64,000 bases of DNA, from NCBI RefSeq assembly GCF_000286835.2, contig NZ_AJYD02000013.1, positions 62,001 to 126,000 on the forward strand, read 5' to 3'. A program made the position numbers and the translations under genes. Under the pieces are notes generated by a model. It did not search any database, had not been told where the DNA came from, and saw nothing but the letters and a program-made list of their open reading frames with translations. Numbering within the stretch: the stretch's first letter is position 1; every line of letters starts with the position of its first letter. Below are positions 27,030 to 36,760 of the stretch, one piece after another. This DNA comes from Enterovibrio norvegicus FF-33. Lineage in GTDB: Bacteria > Pseudomonadota > Gammaproteobacteria > Enterobacterales > Vibrionaceae.

Positions 27030-28064
27030 CTAAGGGCAAGGGTTTGAGTATTTCGCGCTCACTTCATCGATGCGAATTAACAGCTCTTCTGGCAATTGAA
27101 TATCGATAGATTCGATATTGGTTTTTAACTGGTCGAGTGTCGTCGCACCAATGATGTTACTGGCAACGAAAGAACGACTGTTCACAAACGCTAATGCCAT
27201 TTGCGCGGGGTCGAGCGAAAACTCGTTGGCGAGGTCAACGTAGGCTTTTGTTGCGGCTTGTCCTTGCTCTGTGAAATAACGTGCAAACCGTTCCCATCGG
27301 GTACAACGAGCCCCTTCTGGACGAGCGCCATTCAGATACTTACCCGTGAGTACACCAAACGCCAGTGGCGAATAAGCCAGCAACTCAACACCTTCTTGAT
27401 GGCTGATTTCTGACAGGCCCACTTCAAAGCTGCGGTTGAGCAAGTTGTAAGGGTTTTGGATTGAAACAATGCGAGTTAGGCTGTGTTTTTCCGCCAATCG
27501 CAGATAGCTCATGACACCCCAAGGCGTTTCATTCGATACACCGATATAGCGAATTTTTCCTTCACGCACCAGTTCCGATAGCGCATCTAGCGTATCGAGC
27601 AAACTGACACCTGAGTTTTCATCTTGATGTGTATAGTTAAGTTGGCCGAAGCTATTCACATGGCGTTGTGGCCAGTGAACTTGATACAAGTCGATGTAGT
27701 CAGTTTGTAGGCGAGCAAGACTGTCATCAACCGCCTGACGTACATTGCGGCGATCGAGCGACATGTTATCGCGAATGTAAGGAACACCACGTGGCCCCGC
27801 CACTTTGGTTGCAATGACCACTTTGTCGCGCTTACCTGATTTTTGCAGCCAGCTACCGATGTATTTCTCTGTTAACCCTTGAGTCTCTTGGGTGGGGGGA
27901 ACGGCATACATTTCGGCCGTATCAATAAAGTTCACACCAAGATCCAATGCTAACGACAGTTGTTCATGGGCATCAGCTTCTGAGTTTTGTTGACCAAACG
28001 TCATGGTACCGAGGCATATTTTACTGACGTCTAAGCTGGTATGAGGAAGAGTATGAAATTGCAT
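27030..28064 (-). CDS. tas: aldo/keto reductase Tas
   Basis: NADP(H)-dependent aldo/keto reductase of 344 residues, with a TIM-barrel fold. It matches E. coli Tas closely: LGTMTFGQQNSEADAHEQL at the start, catalytic Tyr in TAEMYAVPP, then DYIDLYQVHWPQR and SNIIGATTLDQLKTNIES near the end. I start at the ATG giving MQFHTLPHTSLDVS because AAGGAG precedes it at good spacing; the frame is open for 58 further codons, which look non-coding. Its substrate is unknown; the E. coli protein suppresses a tyrosine auxotrophy. Its neighbour mutH is also near tas in E. coli. Confidence 0.92.
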   Translation of the reverse strand: MQFHTLPHTSLDVSKICLGTMTFGQQNSEADAHEQLSLALDLGVNFIDTAEMYAVPPTQETQGLTEKYIGSWLQKSGKRDKVVIATKVAGPRGVPYIRDNMSLDRRNVRQAVDDSLARLQTDYIDLYQVHWPQRHVNSFGQLNYTHQDENSGVSLLDTLDALSELVREGKIRYIGVSNETPWGVMSYLRLAEKHSLTRIVSIQNPYNLLNRSFEVGLSEISHQEGVELLAYSPLAFGVLTGKYLNGARPEGARCTRWERFARYFTEQGQAATKAYVDLANEFSLDPAQMALAFVNSRSFVASNIIGATTLDQLKTNIESIDIQLPEELLIRIDEVSAKYSNPCP

Positions 28065-28343
28065 CCGTTCTCCTTGGATTTCGCTTATCGCCCAATGAGG
28101 TTGATTTGGCTCATTGTCGAGAGAAGAGGTTTGAACTTCCATCTTAGGAGATTCTGCCTCAGGTACAAGCTTCAAAAACAGTGAAAGCTTGTACGACTTC
28201 AACTCGTTGAGTAAAAGACAGTCAGCAAGATGCACCAAGAGTGAAAATCACACAGCATAAACAGAAATTTCATCAAGATAATCTGTCAGTCAGCCCCATT
28301 TTTATACTAGGATTAACATTTGGTTAACAATGCGGGAGGCGAG

Positions 28344-28643
28344 ATGAAATTAAAGCAATTGAAAAATTGGATACAGGCTCACCCTGACAATGTGCCGCAT
28401 TGCTATGTGGTGGCACATGCTGGTGGGGCACAACATATTGTGGAAGTGGAAGTTAGGCATCAACTAGAACCTTTGAGAGATGATAAAACCGATGAAGTGA
28501 TGCACTTTGACAACATGGAGCAAGTCAGTGCCAAGCTGAAAAAGCTCGGTATTAGAAAGGTAACGATGCGCTTACTTGACCCTTATGATGAATTTGGTCC
28601 TGCCGATGCCTCGTGCAAAGAAGACATGGAGATCTCGCTCTAG
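28344..28643 (+). CDS. small DUF6482-like protein
   Basis: Product of 99 residues, acidic, soluble, with no signal peptide. The ATG is preceded by GGGAGG at 4-nt spacing. The pattern (VVAHAGGAQHIVEVEV, then MHFDNMEQVSAKLKKLGI, ending near DPYDEFG) resembles my memory of DUF6482 proteins of vibrios and pseudomonads, which have no known role. It lies between tas and mutH, divergent from the first and convergent with the second. Confidence 0.7.
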   Translation: MKLKQLKNWIQAHPDNVPHCYVVAHAGGAQHIVEVEVRHQLEPLRDDKTDEVMHFDNMEQVSAKLKKLGIRKVTMRLLDPYDEFGPADASCKEDMEISL

Positions 28644-28688
28644 CGGGTCAACGAATACGCCAACTGCAAAAGACTCTGTATCTTTCGG

Positions 28689-29381
28689 TTACTCGCTATC
28701 TGACAATAAGAAATGTCGGGCGAGTATCCTTGCGGTGAATTGGGTTCGTAAATAAAAGCCTCTAGGTAACGTTTTGATAGGTTGACCATTTGCCCCGTAA
28801 GCTTCTGTCTTCACTTTGCTGTTAGCCGCTTTCGGGCGTAGCTGCATAAATTCACCGTGTTTTGCTGAAATCTCGTGGATCTTGCCTAGCACAATAAACT
28901 CCATTAATTCTTCCCAATCTGCCTTAAGTTGTTTCTCTTCCTCTTGTGATGGTTGCCAGATAAGCGGCATTCCAACGCGGCGTTCTGACACCGGGATTTC
29001 GCGTTCGCCTTCAACAGGCACCCACAACACTTTGGACAACTTATTGCGGATGTGGCTACTTTCCCATGTCAGTCCATGAACACCAGTTAGCGGCGCAACG
29101 CATACAAAGGTGGTTTCTAGCGGTTTACCACTGTGGCTAATGGGGATCGATTTCAGCTCAATACCAAGATCCTGAAAATCTTGCTCTGGCTTGCTCCCAG
29201 CTGTCGCACCCAGACAGTTTTCCAACAACATACCGACCCAGCCTTTTTCACGACGAAGATCGGCAGGACAAGCAATGTCTCGTTGCGAAGCAAGCTCGCC
29301 AAGGGTAAATCCTGCCAGAGCATAAGCACGATCGAGCAATTCTTGTTCGGTTGTTGGCGCGGGGATCATGGGGCTATCCAT
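28689..29381 (-). CDS. mutH: DNA mismatch repair endonuclease MutH
   Basis: MutH nicks the unmethylated strand at hemimethylated GATC sites when activated by MutS and MutL. The 230-residue protein has the catalytic DX(n)EXK motif in [17 protein letters not shown] and conserved blocks [20 protein letters not shown] and RPKAANSK. MutH is confined to Dam-methylating gammaproteobacteria, so the host should have Dam. The ATG at 29369 is an alternative start; neither has a strong ribosome binding site. Confidence 0.96.
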   Translation of the reverse strand: MDSPMIPAPTTEQELLDRAYALAGFTLGELASQRDIACPADLRREKGWVGMLLENCLGATAGSKPEQDFQDLGIELKSIPISHSGKPLETTFVCVAPLTGVHGLTWESSHIRNKLSKVLWVPVEGEREIPVSERRVGMPLIWQPSQEEEKQLKADWEELMEFIVLGKIHEISAKHGEFMQLRPKAANSKVKTEAYGANGQPIKTLPRGFYLRTQFTARILARHFLLSDSE

Positions 29382-29999
29382 TCAATGTTAATCGTCAGAA
29401 CGCTATCAGCCAAACACTGAAAACACCAGTGTTTGTATGGGACTGACAATGGGATCACTCAGTAATGAGTATTTTCCAATGTTATCCACAAGGATCAAGC
29501 GATAATCATGACTCCCTAGTGTCATGGATGCATATACAGTGCTTTTAATGTGTTGATTATAGAGCGATCGTCCATTATTGATGAGGAAGTGTACGAATGG
29601 TGTGGGTAACTCTCATTTTGGTGGATCTTTGAGCACTTTAAGATCTTATTGATTCTCCAAGGAGGAAATAGAATGTGGTTTGTTTTTTTTCTCATTCAAA
29701 GCATTGATATTAAATGGTTTATTTTTGGTTTCTCAAATGGGCGTAAAATCACGTATGGCCATCACATCATGCTTTATTACAGTTTAAACGGTGTTCTTCA
29801 CAAATCTATCCACAGAAAGCGTGAATAAATGTGCGCTTGGTCTCATCAAGTTGTTTATAACTTATGGTGAGGGCTTGTTTTATCCCTAAAGGCGGTTGAA
29901 CTCCCCAAAAAATGCGTTTCATTCACAATGTTTGTTTACCACTGTGTACATAGTGTGAAAAAATCACTGTTAATAGAGATTTATATTTGAGGTCGTCCA
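29382..29999. other. 618-nt intergenic region between mutH and rppH
   Basis: Contains the divergent promoters, a possible 51-residue ORF (29673-29828) and a near-perfect 16-bp palindrome CACTGTGTACATAGTG (29940-29955, 14 of 16 symmetric) 45 nt before the rppH start that could be an operator. A possible promoter for the small ORF is TTGATT (29553) with 17-nt spacer to TATTGA (29576). Confidence 0.45.
29673..29828 (+). CDS. possible small protein of 51 residues
   Basis: ATG with a perfect ribosome binding site AAGGAGG (29659-29665, 7-nt spacing) opens a 51-codon frame. The first 20 residues are strongly hydrophobic and aromatic (MWFVFFLIQSIDIKWFIFGF); the C-terminal third is basic (HKSIHRKRE). 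It could be a small membrane-associated protein. I do not recognise it, and the T-rich DNA could produce such a pattern by chance. Confidence 0.4.
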   Translation: MWFVFFLIQSIDIKWFIFGFSNGRKITYGHHIMLYYSLNGVLHKSIHRKRE

Positions 30000-30527
30000 G
30001 TGATAGATGGCGATGGTTACCGTCCTAATGTAGGGATAGTAATATGCAACAGCCACGGTCAGGTTCTCTGGGCTCGTCGATATGGACAACATTCCTGGCA
30101 ATTCCCCCAAGGTGGTATTGATGACGGTGAAACGCCGGAACAAGCCATGTACCGAGAGTTATACGAGGAAGTAGGGCTCTCGAAAAAAGACGTAAAGATC
30201 CTGGCGACAAGTCGCCATTGGTTGCGATACAAGTTGCCAAAACGTCTGGTTCGTTGGGATTCAAAACCAGTGTGTATTGGGCAAAAGCAAAAATGGTTTT
30301 TGCTCAAGCTGGAATGTGACGAGTCAAAAGTGAACATGCAACGGAGTGGTACGCCAGAATTTGATGGTTGGCGTTGGGTCAGCTACTGGTATCCGGTCAG
30401 GCAGGTGGTGTCGTTTAAACGCGATGTTTACCGACGCGCAATGAAAGAGTTTGCAGCGATTGCGATGCCTTTTCGTGAGCGAAAAGTGAAGCGCAGTAAA
30501 GGTAAACGAGGCTCAGCTAAAAACTAA
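30000..30527 (+). CDS. rppH: RNA pyrophosphohydrolase RppH
   Basis: RppH removes pyrophosphate from the 5' end of mRNAs and so starts RNase E-dependent decay. The 175-residue protein has the Nudix box [20 protein letters not shown] and is nearly the same as E. coli RppH through residue 160 ([17 protein letters not shown] start, [14 protein letters not shown]). The start is GTG, preceded by GAGG. The tail is Lys/Arg-rich. It lies 21 nt upstream of ptsP, as in E. coli. Confidence 0.97.
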   Translation: MIDGDGYRPNVGIVICNSHGQVLWARRYGQHSWQFPQGGIDDGETPEQAMYRELYEEVGLSKKDVKILATSRHWLRYKLPKRLVRWDSKPVCIGQKQKWFLLKLECDESKVNMQRSGTPEFDGWRWVSYWYPVRQVVSFKRDVYRRAMKEFAAIAMPFRERKVKRSKGKRGSAKN

Positions 30528-30548
30528 AGGAAGGCTTAGAGGGCGCCG

Positions 30549-32807
30549 ATGCTGACGAAACTGCGAGATATCGTTAATAACGTGGCGTCATCCAGTGACG
30601 TTAAGCAAGCGCTCAATACTTTAGTGAGTGAGACCTGCTCTGCGATGGATACAGAGTGTTGCTCTGTTTACATCGCCGATCACGATCGCCAAGTCTATGA
30701 ATTGATGGCCACCCAAGGCCTCAATGCGAAATCGCGTCGTGTGGCGCTGTCTTTCAACGAAGGTCTCATCGGCCTTGTTGGCCGTCGAGCAGAACCCATC
30801 AATCTTGCCTTTGCCAGTGGGCATGTCGACTTTAAACATTTCCCTGATATCGGTGAAGACGTTTTTAATGCGTTTCTTGGCACCCCAATCATTTATCGTC
30901 GTCAGGTTCTCGGTGTGCTGGTTGTGCAGCAACGAGATTCCCGTCAGTTCAACGAAAGCGAAGAGTCTTTTCTTGTAACCTTAGCTGCGCAGTTGGCTGT
31001 GGTGTTTGCCCATGCTAAAGCGCAAGGCTTGTGGCCGAGCGATGTCAAAGGCTCTTTGCTATTGGAAGGTGCCGCAGCGTCTCCCGGTGTCGCAATTGCA
31101 AAAGCGTGGTGTGATGTTTCCCAGCCTCGCCTCGATCTTGTTTCTCCTGCTTCTTGTCTGGATAACCAAAAAGAGCGTGATCGCTTAGAGGGTGCGTTAA
31201 GTGCTGCGATTTCTGATTTCCGTCGCCTGAGAAAGCGTTTTGACAATGAGTTGAATCAAGACACGCTGGCGATCTTCGATCTTTTTATCCATTTACTGAA
31301 CGATCCTGTGCTTCGCAAAGCCATGAACGAGCACATTCAGCAGGGCGATCTCGCGGAGTGGGCTGTTAAGCAAACGATTGATTCTTTTGCTGAACGTTTC
31401 CAAAACATGTCCGATCCCTATCTTCGTGATCGTGCTAATGACGTAAAAGAGCTTGGTCAGCGTTTGTTGTATTTCCTCGAGAATCAGGAAACCAAGCAGT
31501 GGAACCTTGATGAGCCCGTCATTTTGTTTGCCCGAGAGCTGACCGCGGCGATGTTGGCTGCCATTCCACGAGACTGCTTGGCAGGTGTGGTGGCAGAAGA
31601 GGGCGCGGTGAATGCGCATGCTGCAATTTTAGCGCGAGCATTAGGTATTCCTGCCGTGATGGGGGTGGAATTTAACCCACAAATCATTCACCAGAAAAAA
31701 GTGGTGCTGGATGGCTTTAAAGGTCGCGTGCTGGTTGAGCCCTCTGCGCACATTCTTAAAGAGTACAAGCGCCTTCGCGATGAAGAACTGGAGCTGCAAC
31801 AAGAGGTGGACAGTGCGTTTACTCGGCGCACAGAAACTGCAGATGGCGTGAGGGTGGAGATCCACCTCAATGCGGGGCTCAGTGCCGATACGAGTATTGC
31901 GATTAACCGTGGTGTTGACGGCGTGGGTTTATACCGAACGGAAGTGCCGTTCTTGATGCAACGCAGCTTTCCTTCAGAAGAGGATCAGGTAAAGCAGTAC
32001 CAGTCGATACTGGATTGCTACCCAAAGCAATCTGTCGTGATGCGAACACTCGACATTGGCGGAGACAAGCCGCTTCCTTATCTGAAAATCGAAGAAGACA
32101 ATCCGTTTTTGGGTTGGCGAGGCATTCGTTTCACGCTCGATCACCCCGATATCTTCCTTATTCAAGTCAGAGCCATGCTGCGTGCCAGTATTGGGCGAGA
32201 CAATCTCGCTATTCTTCTGCCGATGATTTCAGGGCTTTCGGAGCTACTAGAAGCAAAAACGCTGGTGAATCGGGCATTTAATGAAGTGTCTGAAATAGCC
32301 GTGTCACAAGGGAAGAAACTCAACAAGCCGCGTCTTGGTATTATGGTTGAAGTGCCATCGGTGCTTTACCAGTTTGATGCAATTGCTCCGCATATCGATT
32401 TTCTGTCTGTCGGTACCAATGATTTGACTCAGTATCTGTTAGCTGTAGATCGAAACAATGCCCGTGTGGCGGACGTCTATGATACATTTCATCCTTCAGT
32501 GCTGGCTGTGCTTCACCAGATCTTGATGAGCAGCCAACGATTGAAGTTACCTGTGAGCGTGTGTGGTGAATTCGCAGGTGATCCCATAGGCGCTGCATTG
32601 CTGGTGGGTATGGGTTATCGACAGCTCAGTATGAATACGCGTAGCGTTGCCAAGATCAAATATGTACTTCGTCATATCCCGTCAGAGGCGTTGCAGAAAC
32701 ATGTTCTCGCGATGCAGCAGTTGTCTTTAACTGGCGAGATACGAAAAGCCTCAGAAGACTTTTTAGAACGTTATAGCTTGGGTGGCCTCATCCGAGTCGG
32801 CAAATAG
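30549..32807 (+). CDS. ptsP: nitrogen-PTS enzyme I (PtsP, EI-Ntr)
   Basis: PtsP takes phosphate from PEP and starts the nitrogen-related phosphorelay to NPr and EIIA-Ntr, which regulates potassium, nitrogen and stress responses. The 752-residue protein has an N-terminal GAF domain (about residues 1-165) that senses glutamine in E. coli, then the EI domains with the phosphorylated His357 in VNAHAAILARALGIPAVMG and the PEP-binding core (GVGLYRTEVPFL, GWRGIR, SVGTNDLTQYLL, CGEFAGDP). It continues the rppH operon. Confidence 0.96.
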   Translation: MLTKLRDIVNNVASSSDVKQALNTLVSETCSAMDTECCSVYIADHDRQVYELMATQGLNAKSRRVALSFNEGLIGLVGRRAEPINLAFASGHVDFKHFPDIGEDVFNAFLGTPIIYRRQVLGVLVVQQRDSRQFNESEESFLVTLAAQLAVVFAHAKAQGLWPSDVKGSLLLEGAAASPGVAIAKAWCDVSQPRLDLVSPASCLDNQKERDRLEGALSAAISDFRRLRKRFDNELNQDTLAIFDLFIHLLNDPVLRKAMNEHIQQGDLAEWAVKQTIDSFAERFQNMSDPYLRDRANDVKELGQRLLYFLENQETKQWNLDEPVILFARELTAAMLAAIPRDCLAGVVAEEGAVNAHAAILARALGIPAVMGVEFNPQIIHQKKVVLDGFKGRVLVEPSAHILKEYKRLRDEELELQQEVDSAFTRRTETADGVRVEIHLNAGLSADTSIAINRGVDGVGLYRTEVPFLMQRSFPSEEDQVKQYQSILDCYPKQSVVMRTLDIGGDKPLPYLKIEEDNPFLGWRGIRFTLDHPDIFLIQVRAMLRASIGRDNLAILLPMISGLSELLEAKTLVNRAFNEVSEIAVSQGKKLNKPRLGIMVEVPSVLYQFDAIAPHIDFLSVGTNDLTQYLLAVDRNNARVADVYDTFHPSVLAVLHQILMSSQRLKLPVSVCGEFAGDPIGAALLVGMGYRQLSMNTRSVAKIKYVLRHIPSEALQKHVLAMQQLSLTGEIRKASEDFLERYSLGGLIRVGK

Positions 32808-32817
32808 GAACATTTTC

Positions 32818-33624
32818 ATGGTTGATGCCACCTTGTGGCTGTTCGGGGCATGCCTTGTACTCGGCAGCTGCGTCGGTTTGCTAGCAGGTTTGCTTGGCAT
32901 TGGTGGTGGCTTGATCGTTGTGCCTGCGCTATCGGTACTTTTGCCGTGGGCGGGCATCACACCTTCATTGGTTATGCCAATGGCACTTGCCACATCGCTG
33001 GCCAGCATTGTTATTACTTCTTCTTCTTCCGCTTATACCCATTACCGTTTAGGCAATGTACTGCCTGCTGTTGTGCGAAGCCTGTTGCCCGGCGTATTGC
33101 TTGGCGGTTTATTGGGTAGCGCGATCGCCGATCGATTACCTGCGGAATACCTGCCTCGTGTGTTTGGCGTTATTGTGCTTTTGTTGGCGCTTCAAATGGC
33201 GCTGTCATTACGCGTTAAGCCCGCTAAGCCGTTCCCTTCGCCTGTAAGAAATGTGTTCAGTGGCGGTCTGATAGGCATGATTGCTAGCCTTGCGGGTATT
33301 GGAGGTGGGTCGCTGACTGTGCCTTACCTCAATTACTATGGCGTTGAAATGCGCCAAGCGATCGGCAGTGCCTCTTTATGTGGTGTTTTTCTCGCGCTAG
33401 CAGGTATGGCGGGTTTTATCTTTTTTGGGCTGACACAAACTGAAACCTTACCAAGGTTCAGCGTGGGATATGTTTACTTACCTGCGTTGATTGGTATTGT
33501 AGTCACCTCTGTTTTTACAACGCGATATGGAGCGAGGCTGACTTCACGGTTGCCGACGCCAATCATTAAACGTGTTTTTGCCGTGTTCTTGCTCTTGGTT
33601 GGGGCAAGTATGTTTTTAAGCTAA
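32818..33624 (+). CDS. TSUP-family permease (TauE/SafE type)
   Basis: Inner-membrane permease of 268 residues with about eight helices in two repeats. The family hallmark is the repeated glycine motif: [17 protein letters not shown] near the N-terminus and [20 protein letters not shown] in the second half. TSUP members move sulfite, sulfonates or other organic anions, mostly outward. I start at the ATG at 32818, just after ptsP; an earlier in-frame ATG would overlap ptsP by 26 nt. It sits between ptsP and lgt in a likely operon; its substrate is unknown. Confidence 0.88.
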   Translation: MVDATLWLFGACLVLGSCVGLLAGLLGIGGGLIVVPALSVLLPWAGITPSLVMPMALATSLASIVITSSSSAYTHYRLGNVLPAVVRSLLPGVLLGGLLGSAIADRLPAEYLPRVFGVIVLLLALQMALSLRVKPAKPFPSPVRNVFSGGLIGMIASLAGIGGGSLTVPYLNYYGVEMRQAIGSASLCGVFLALAGMAGFIFFGLTQTETLPRFSVGYVYLPALIGIVVTSVFTTRYGARLTSRLPTPIIKRVFAVFLLLVGASMFLS

Positions 33625-33637
33625 GGAAGACAACTCT

Positions 33638-34438
33638 ATGTCTCTGACATTTCCCCAAATTGATCCCATCCTGATTGAAATTGGCCCGCTTGCGATTCGT
33701 TGGTACGGTTTAATGTATCTAGCGGGCTTTGCGTTTGCCCTTTGGTTAGCTAATCGTCGTGCTGACAAGGCTGGTAGTGGCTGGACACGTGATGAGGTCA
33801 GTGACTTACTGTTTGCGGGATTCTTAGGCGTTGTGCTAGGCGGGCGCATTGGCTATGTGCTCTTCTATCAATTTGATGCTTTCCTTGCTGATCCTATTTT
33901 TTTGTTCAAAGTGTGGACGGGCGGTATGTCTTTCCATGGTGGCTTGCTCGGTGTTATTACCGCCATGTTTTGGTTTGCACGCAAAACCAAGCGCACCTTT
34001 TTCACCGTGTCTGATTTCATTGCGCCGCTGGTACCATTTGGATTGGGCGCCGGACGACTGGGTAACTTCATCAATGGTGAATTGTGGGGACGCGCTACTG
34101 ATGCACCGTGGGGCGTAATATTTCCTACGGGTGGTCCGATTGCGCGTCACCCTTCGCAGCTGTATGAGTTCGCGCTTGAAGGTGTGGTGCTGTTCCTGAT
34201 CCTTAACTGGTTTGCGCGTCATCCTCGTCCTGCTGGTGCAATATCAGGCTTGTTCTTGATTGGGTATGGTTCGTTCCGTTTTATCGTCGAATTCTTCCGT
34301 GAACCCGATGCGCACCTCGGCCTATTTGGTGATTGGATAAGCATGGGACAAATTTTGTCGACACCGATGATCATTGGTGGGGCACTCATGATGGTTTGGG
34401 CATATCGTCGCGCGAAAAACGCGACCCGCTCAGCCTAA
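33638..34438 (+). CDS. lgt: prolipoprotein diacylglyceryl transferase Lgt
   Basis: Lgt adds diacylglycerol from phosphatidylglycerol to the lipobox cysteine of prolipoproteins, the first step of lipoprotein maturation in the inner membrane. The 266-residue protein has seven hydrophobic segments and the signature [16 protein letters not shown], plus FHGGLLG. It lies in the conserved order ptsP-(TSUP)-lgt-thyA. The next enzyme in the pathway, lspA, is also in this window (46030). Confidence 0.97.
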   Translation: MSLTFPQIDPILIEIGPLAIRWYGLMYLAGFAFALWLANRRADKAGSGWTRDEVSDLLFAGFLGVVLGGRIGYVLFYQFDAFLADPIFLFKVWTGGMSFHGGLLGVITAMFWFARKTKRTFFTVSDFIAPLVPFGLGAGRLGNFINGELWGRATDAPWGVIFPTGGPIARHPSQLYEFALEGVVLFLILNWFARHPRPAGAISGLFLIGYGSFRFIVEFFREPDAHLGLFGDWISMGQILSTPMIIGGALMMVWAYRRAKNATRSA

Positions 34439-34531
34439 TTTTGCATTCTTAAGCCGCAGCCTGTCTGCGGTTTTCTTTGTCTTTAATCTGCCATTCAGCC
34501 TGCTGGTGGATGGGTAATGTAAGGAATAGTC

Positions 34532-35371
34532 ATGAAGCAGTATCTTGATTTGATGCAGGATATCATTGATAACGGCAGCGATCGTGGCGATCGCACGGGT
34601 GTGGGTACGCGCTCTGTCTTTGGTCGACAGTTGCGTTTTGATCTCAGCGAAGGTTTCCCGATGCTGACGACCAAGAAGCTGTATACGCGTGCCATTATTC
34701 AAGAGTTGCTTTGGTTCTTAAACGGTGACACCAACATCAAGTATTTACAGGACAACAATGTCAGTATTTGGGATGAGTGGGCGACAGAAAGCGGTGACCT
34801 TGGCCCTGTCTATGGCGCTCAATGGCGTTCGTGGGCGTGTCCTGATGGCTCTACTGTTGATCAAATTGCCGAGCTCATTGAGCAAATTAAAATCAAACCT
34901 AATTCACGTCGTCATATTATCACCGCATGGAATCCAGCAGATTTGCCGGATGAGAGCATAGGCCCTCAAGCCAATGTCGAACAGGGGAAAATGGCGCTGG
35001 CTCCTTGCCACTGTTTATTCCAGTTCTATGTGGCTGACGGAAAACTGTCATGCCAGCTATATCAGCGCAGTGCAGATTACTTTCTCGGTGTGCCATTCAA
35101 TATCGCCAGTTACGCTTTGTTCACGCATATGATTGCGCAGCAATGTGATTTGGAAGTGGGAGATTTTGTGCATACCTTCGGTGATGTGCATCTTTATCAT
35201 AACCATTTAACTGACGATATCGTCTATGAGCAGCTCAAGCGTGTGCCTGGCAACAAGCCGACGCTAACGATCGCACGTAAGCCTGACTCAATCTTTGATT
35301 ACACGTTGGAAGACTTTGTTATCGAAGGATATGACGCGCAGCCAAGCATTAAGGCGCCGATCGCGATTTAA
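34532..35371 (+). CDS. thyA: thymidylate synthase ThyA
   Basis: ThyA makes dTMP from dUMP with methylene-tetrahydrofolate. The 279-residue protein has the catalytic cysteine in [12 protein letters not shown], the dUMP phosphate-binding arginines in IKPNSRRHI, and [20 protein letters not shown]. It is about 15 residues longer than the E. coli enzyme, with the extra residues before the catalytic cysteine (around [12 protein letters not shown]). It ends at a terminator. Confidence 0.97.
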   Translation: MKQYLDLMQDIIDNGSDRGDRTGVGTRSVFGRQLRFDLSEGFPMLTTKKLYTRAIIQELLWFLNGDTNIKYLQDNNVSIWDEWATESGDLGPVYGAQWRSWACPDGSTVDQIAELIEQIKIKPNSRRHIITAWNPADLPDESIGPQANVEQGKMALAPCHCLFQFYVADGKLSCQLYQRSADYFLGVPFNIASYALFTHMIAQQCDLEVGDFVHTFGDVHLYHNHLTDDIVYEQLKRVPGNKPTLTIARKPDSIFDYTLEDFVIEGYDAQPSIKAPIAI

Positions 35372-35400
35372 TCAGTCAGGTTTGAACAGCAAGTATTCAG

Positions 35401-35426
35401 AAGCCGGGGATTTCCCGGTTTTTTTG
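35401..35426 (+). terminator. terminator after thyA
   Basis: CCGGG-GATTT-CCCGG stem with a seven-base T-run. Confidence 0.88.
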
Positions 35427-35524
35427 TGGGAAATAAAGCGCAGAGACTAGGAGGAGCAGGACTCAGATCCTAGGAAAAGCACAAGCAAGTGCTTAATGTA
35501 GAAAATGCAGGTATCAACATATCG

Positions 35525-35546
35525 CAGTACCCAGTACCCAGTACCC
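35525..35546. repeat. three tandem heptamers between thyA and nptA
   Basis: CAGTACC three times in a row, with the start of a fourth. Just upstream (35449-35475) is the string ACTAGGAGGAG...TCCTAGG, related to the inverted repeat after recJ. Confidence 0.75.
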
Positions 35547-35569
35547 AAGACCTGCTCTATTTTCCCCAA

Positions 35570-35597
35570 AAAAAACGCCCGCATCAGCGGGCGTTTT
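35570..35597 (-). terminator. terminator after nptA
   Basis: AAAACGCCCGC-ATCA-GCGGGCGTTTT, an 11-bp stem; lies downstream of nptA on the minus strand. Confidence 0.92.
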
Positions 35598-35614
35598 ATC
35601 GAATGTGTTTTGAC

Positions 35615-36760
35615 TTACTGTGTCGCTAACATAACGATTGATGGAATCGCAACAAATACCAAACCAAGGTACGCAACCACAGCCAGCTTGTTCTTCGCTG
35701 CAACCTCGCCCAGCTTCTCTGCGCACTTCAATGGGATTTCGCGCAAGAATGGCGTACCAAAGATAAGCAGTGTAGCAAGTACGTTGAACACAAGGTGTAC
35801 CAGCGCGATTTGCAGAGCAAATACCGCGTTAGGACCCGTCACTGCTGTCGCGGCAAGTAGCGCAGTGATACAGGTACCGATGTTTGCACCAAGGGTGAAG
35901 GGATAAACATCACGTACCTTGAGAACATTGGTGCCAACCAAAGGAACCATCAAGCTTGTCGTTGTTGAAGAAGACTGAACCAGAATCGTCACTAAGGTGC
36001 CTGATGCGATGCCGTGCAGAGGGCCACGACCGATGGCATTGTGAAGAAGCTCTTTTGCACGACCAACCATTAGTTTGCGCATCAATTTACCCATCATGGT
36101 AATAGCAGCAAAGATCAATGCAATACCTAGGAAGATAAGCGCTACGCCACCCCAGTCACCAGGCAGTGAAGAGAACAGACCTTTCGTGCCGTTAACCAAA
36201 GGCTTAGTCAATGGACCCATGAAGTCCAGACCTTTCATGCTCAGGTTGCCATCAAACATTAGAGGTGCAACCAACCAGCTCGAAATTTTGTCTAACAGAC
36301 CAAACATCATTTCCAAAGGAAGGAAAATGGAGACAGCCATTAAGTTAAAGAAATCATGAACGGTTGCGCAGGTGAATGCTCGGCGGAATTCTTCTTTACA
36401 GCGCGCGTGGCCTAGGCTCACCAAGGTATTGGTTACGGTCGTACCAATGTTGGCACCCATAATCATAGGAATAGCTGTTTCGACTGGTAGGCCACCGGCA
36501 ACCAGACCAACAATAATCGATGTGACTGTGCTTGAAGATTGGATCAGTGCGGTTGCAACGATACCGATCATCAGACCCGCTACAGGGTGAGAGGCGAATT
36601 CAAACAGGGTTCTCGCTTCGTCACCTGCCGCCCATTTAAAACCACTACCAACCATGGAAACTGCAACAAGCAGAATATAAAGCATCAGTGCCAGGTTGGC
36701 CCAACGTACCCAATTCTTAGAGCTGTTAATTGGAGCAGCAGTAGAAGCTTGGGATGTCAT
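35615..36760 (-). CDS. nptA: sodium-dependent phosphate cotransporter NptA
   Basis: Na+/Pi cotransporter of the NptA/PNaS family, 381 residues, inner membrane. The two inverted family repeats are clear: ALIQSSSTVTSIIVGLVAGG and ILVQSSSTTTSLMVPLVG, each followed by GANIGT. V. cholerae has the same protein, described as a sodium-driven phosphate importer. Upstream on the minus strand is a Pho-box-like promoter. It is divergent from nhaA, so two sodium-handling transporters share one intergenic region. Confidence 0.93.
   Translation of the reverse strand: MTSQASTAAPINSSKNWVRWANLALMLYILLVAVSMVGSGFKWAAGDEARTLFEFASHPVAGLMIGIVATALIQSSSTVTSIIVGLVAGGLPVETAIPMIMGANIGTTVTNTLVSLGHARCKEEFRRAFTCATVHDFFNLMAVSIFLPLEMMFGLLDKISSWLVAPLMFDGNLSMKGLDFMGPLTKPLVNGTKGLFSSLPGDWGGVALIFLGIALIFAAITMMGKLMRKLMVGRAKELLHNAIGRGPLHGIASGTLVTILVQSSSTTTSLMVPLVGTNVLKVRDVYPFTLGANIGTCITALLAATAVTGPNAVFALQIALVHLVFNVLATLLIFGTPFLREIPLKCAEKLGEVAAKNKLAVVAYLGLVFVAIPSIVMLATQ

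Noticed and set aside
27030-28238. Long form of Tas with 58 extra residues
   Set aside because: The internal ATG has AAGGAG directly upstream and matches the E. coli start.
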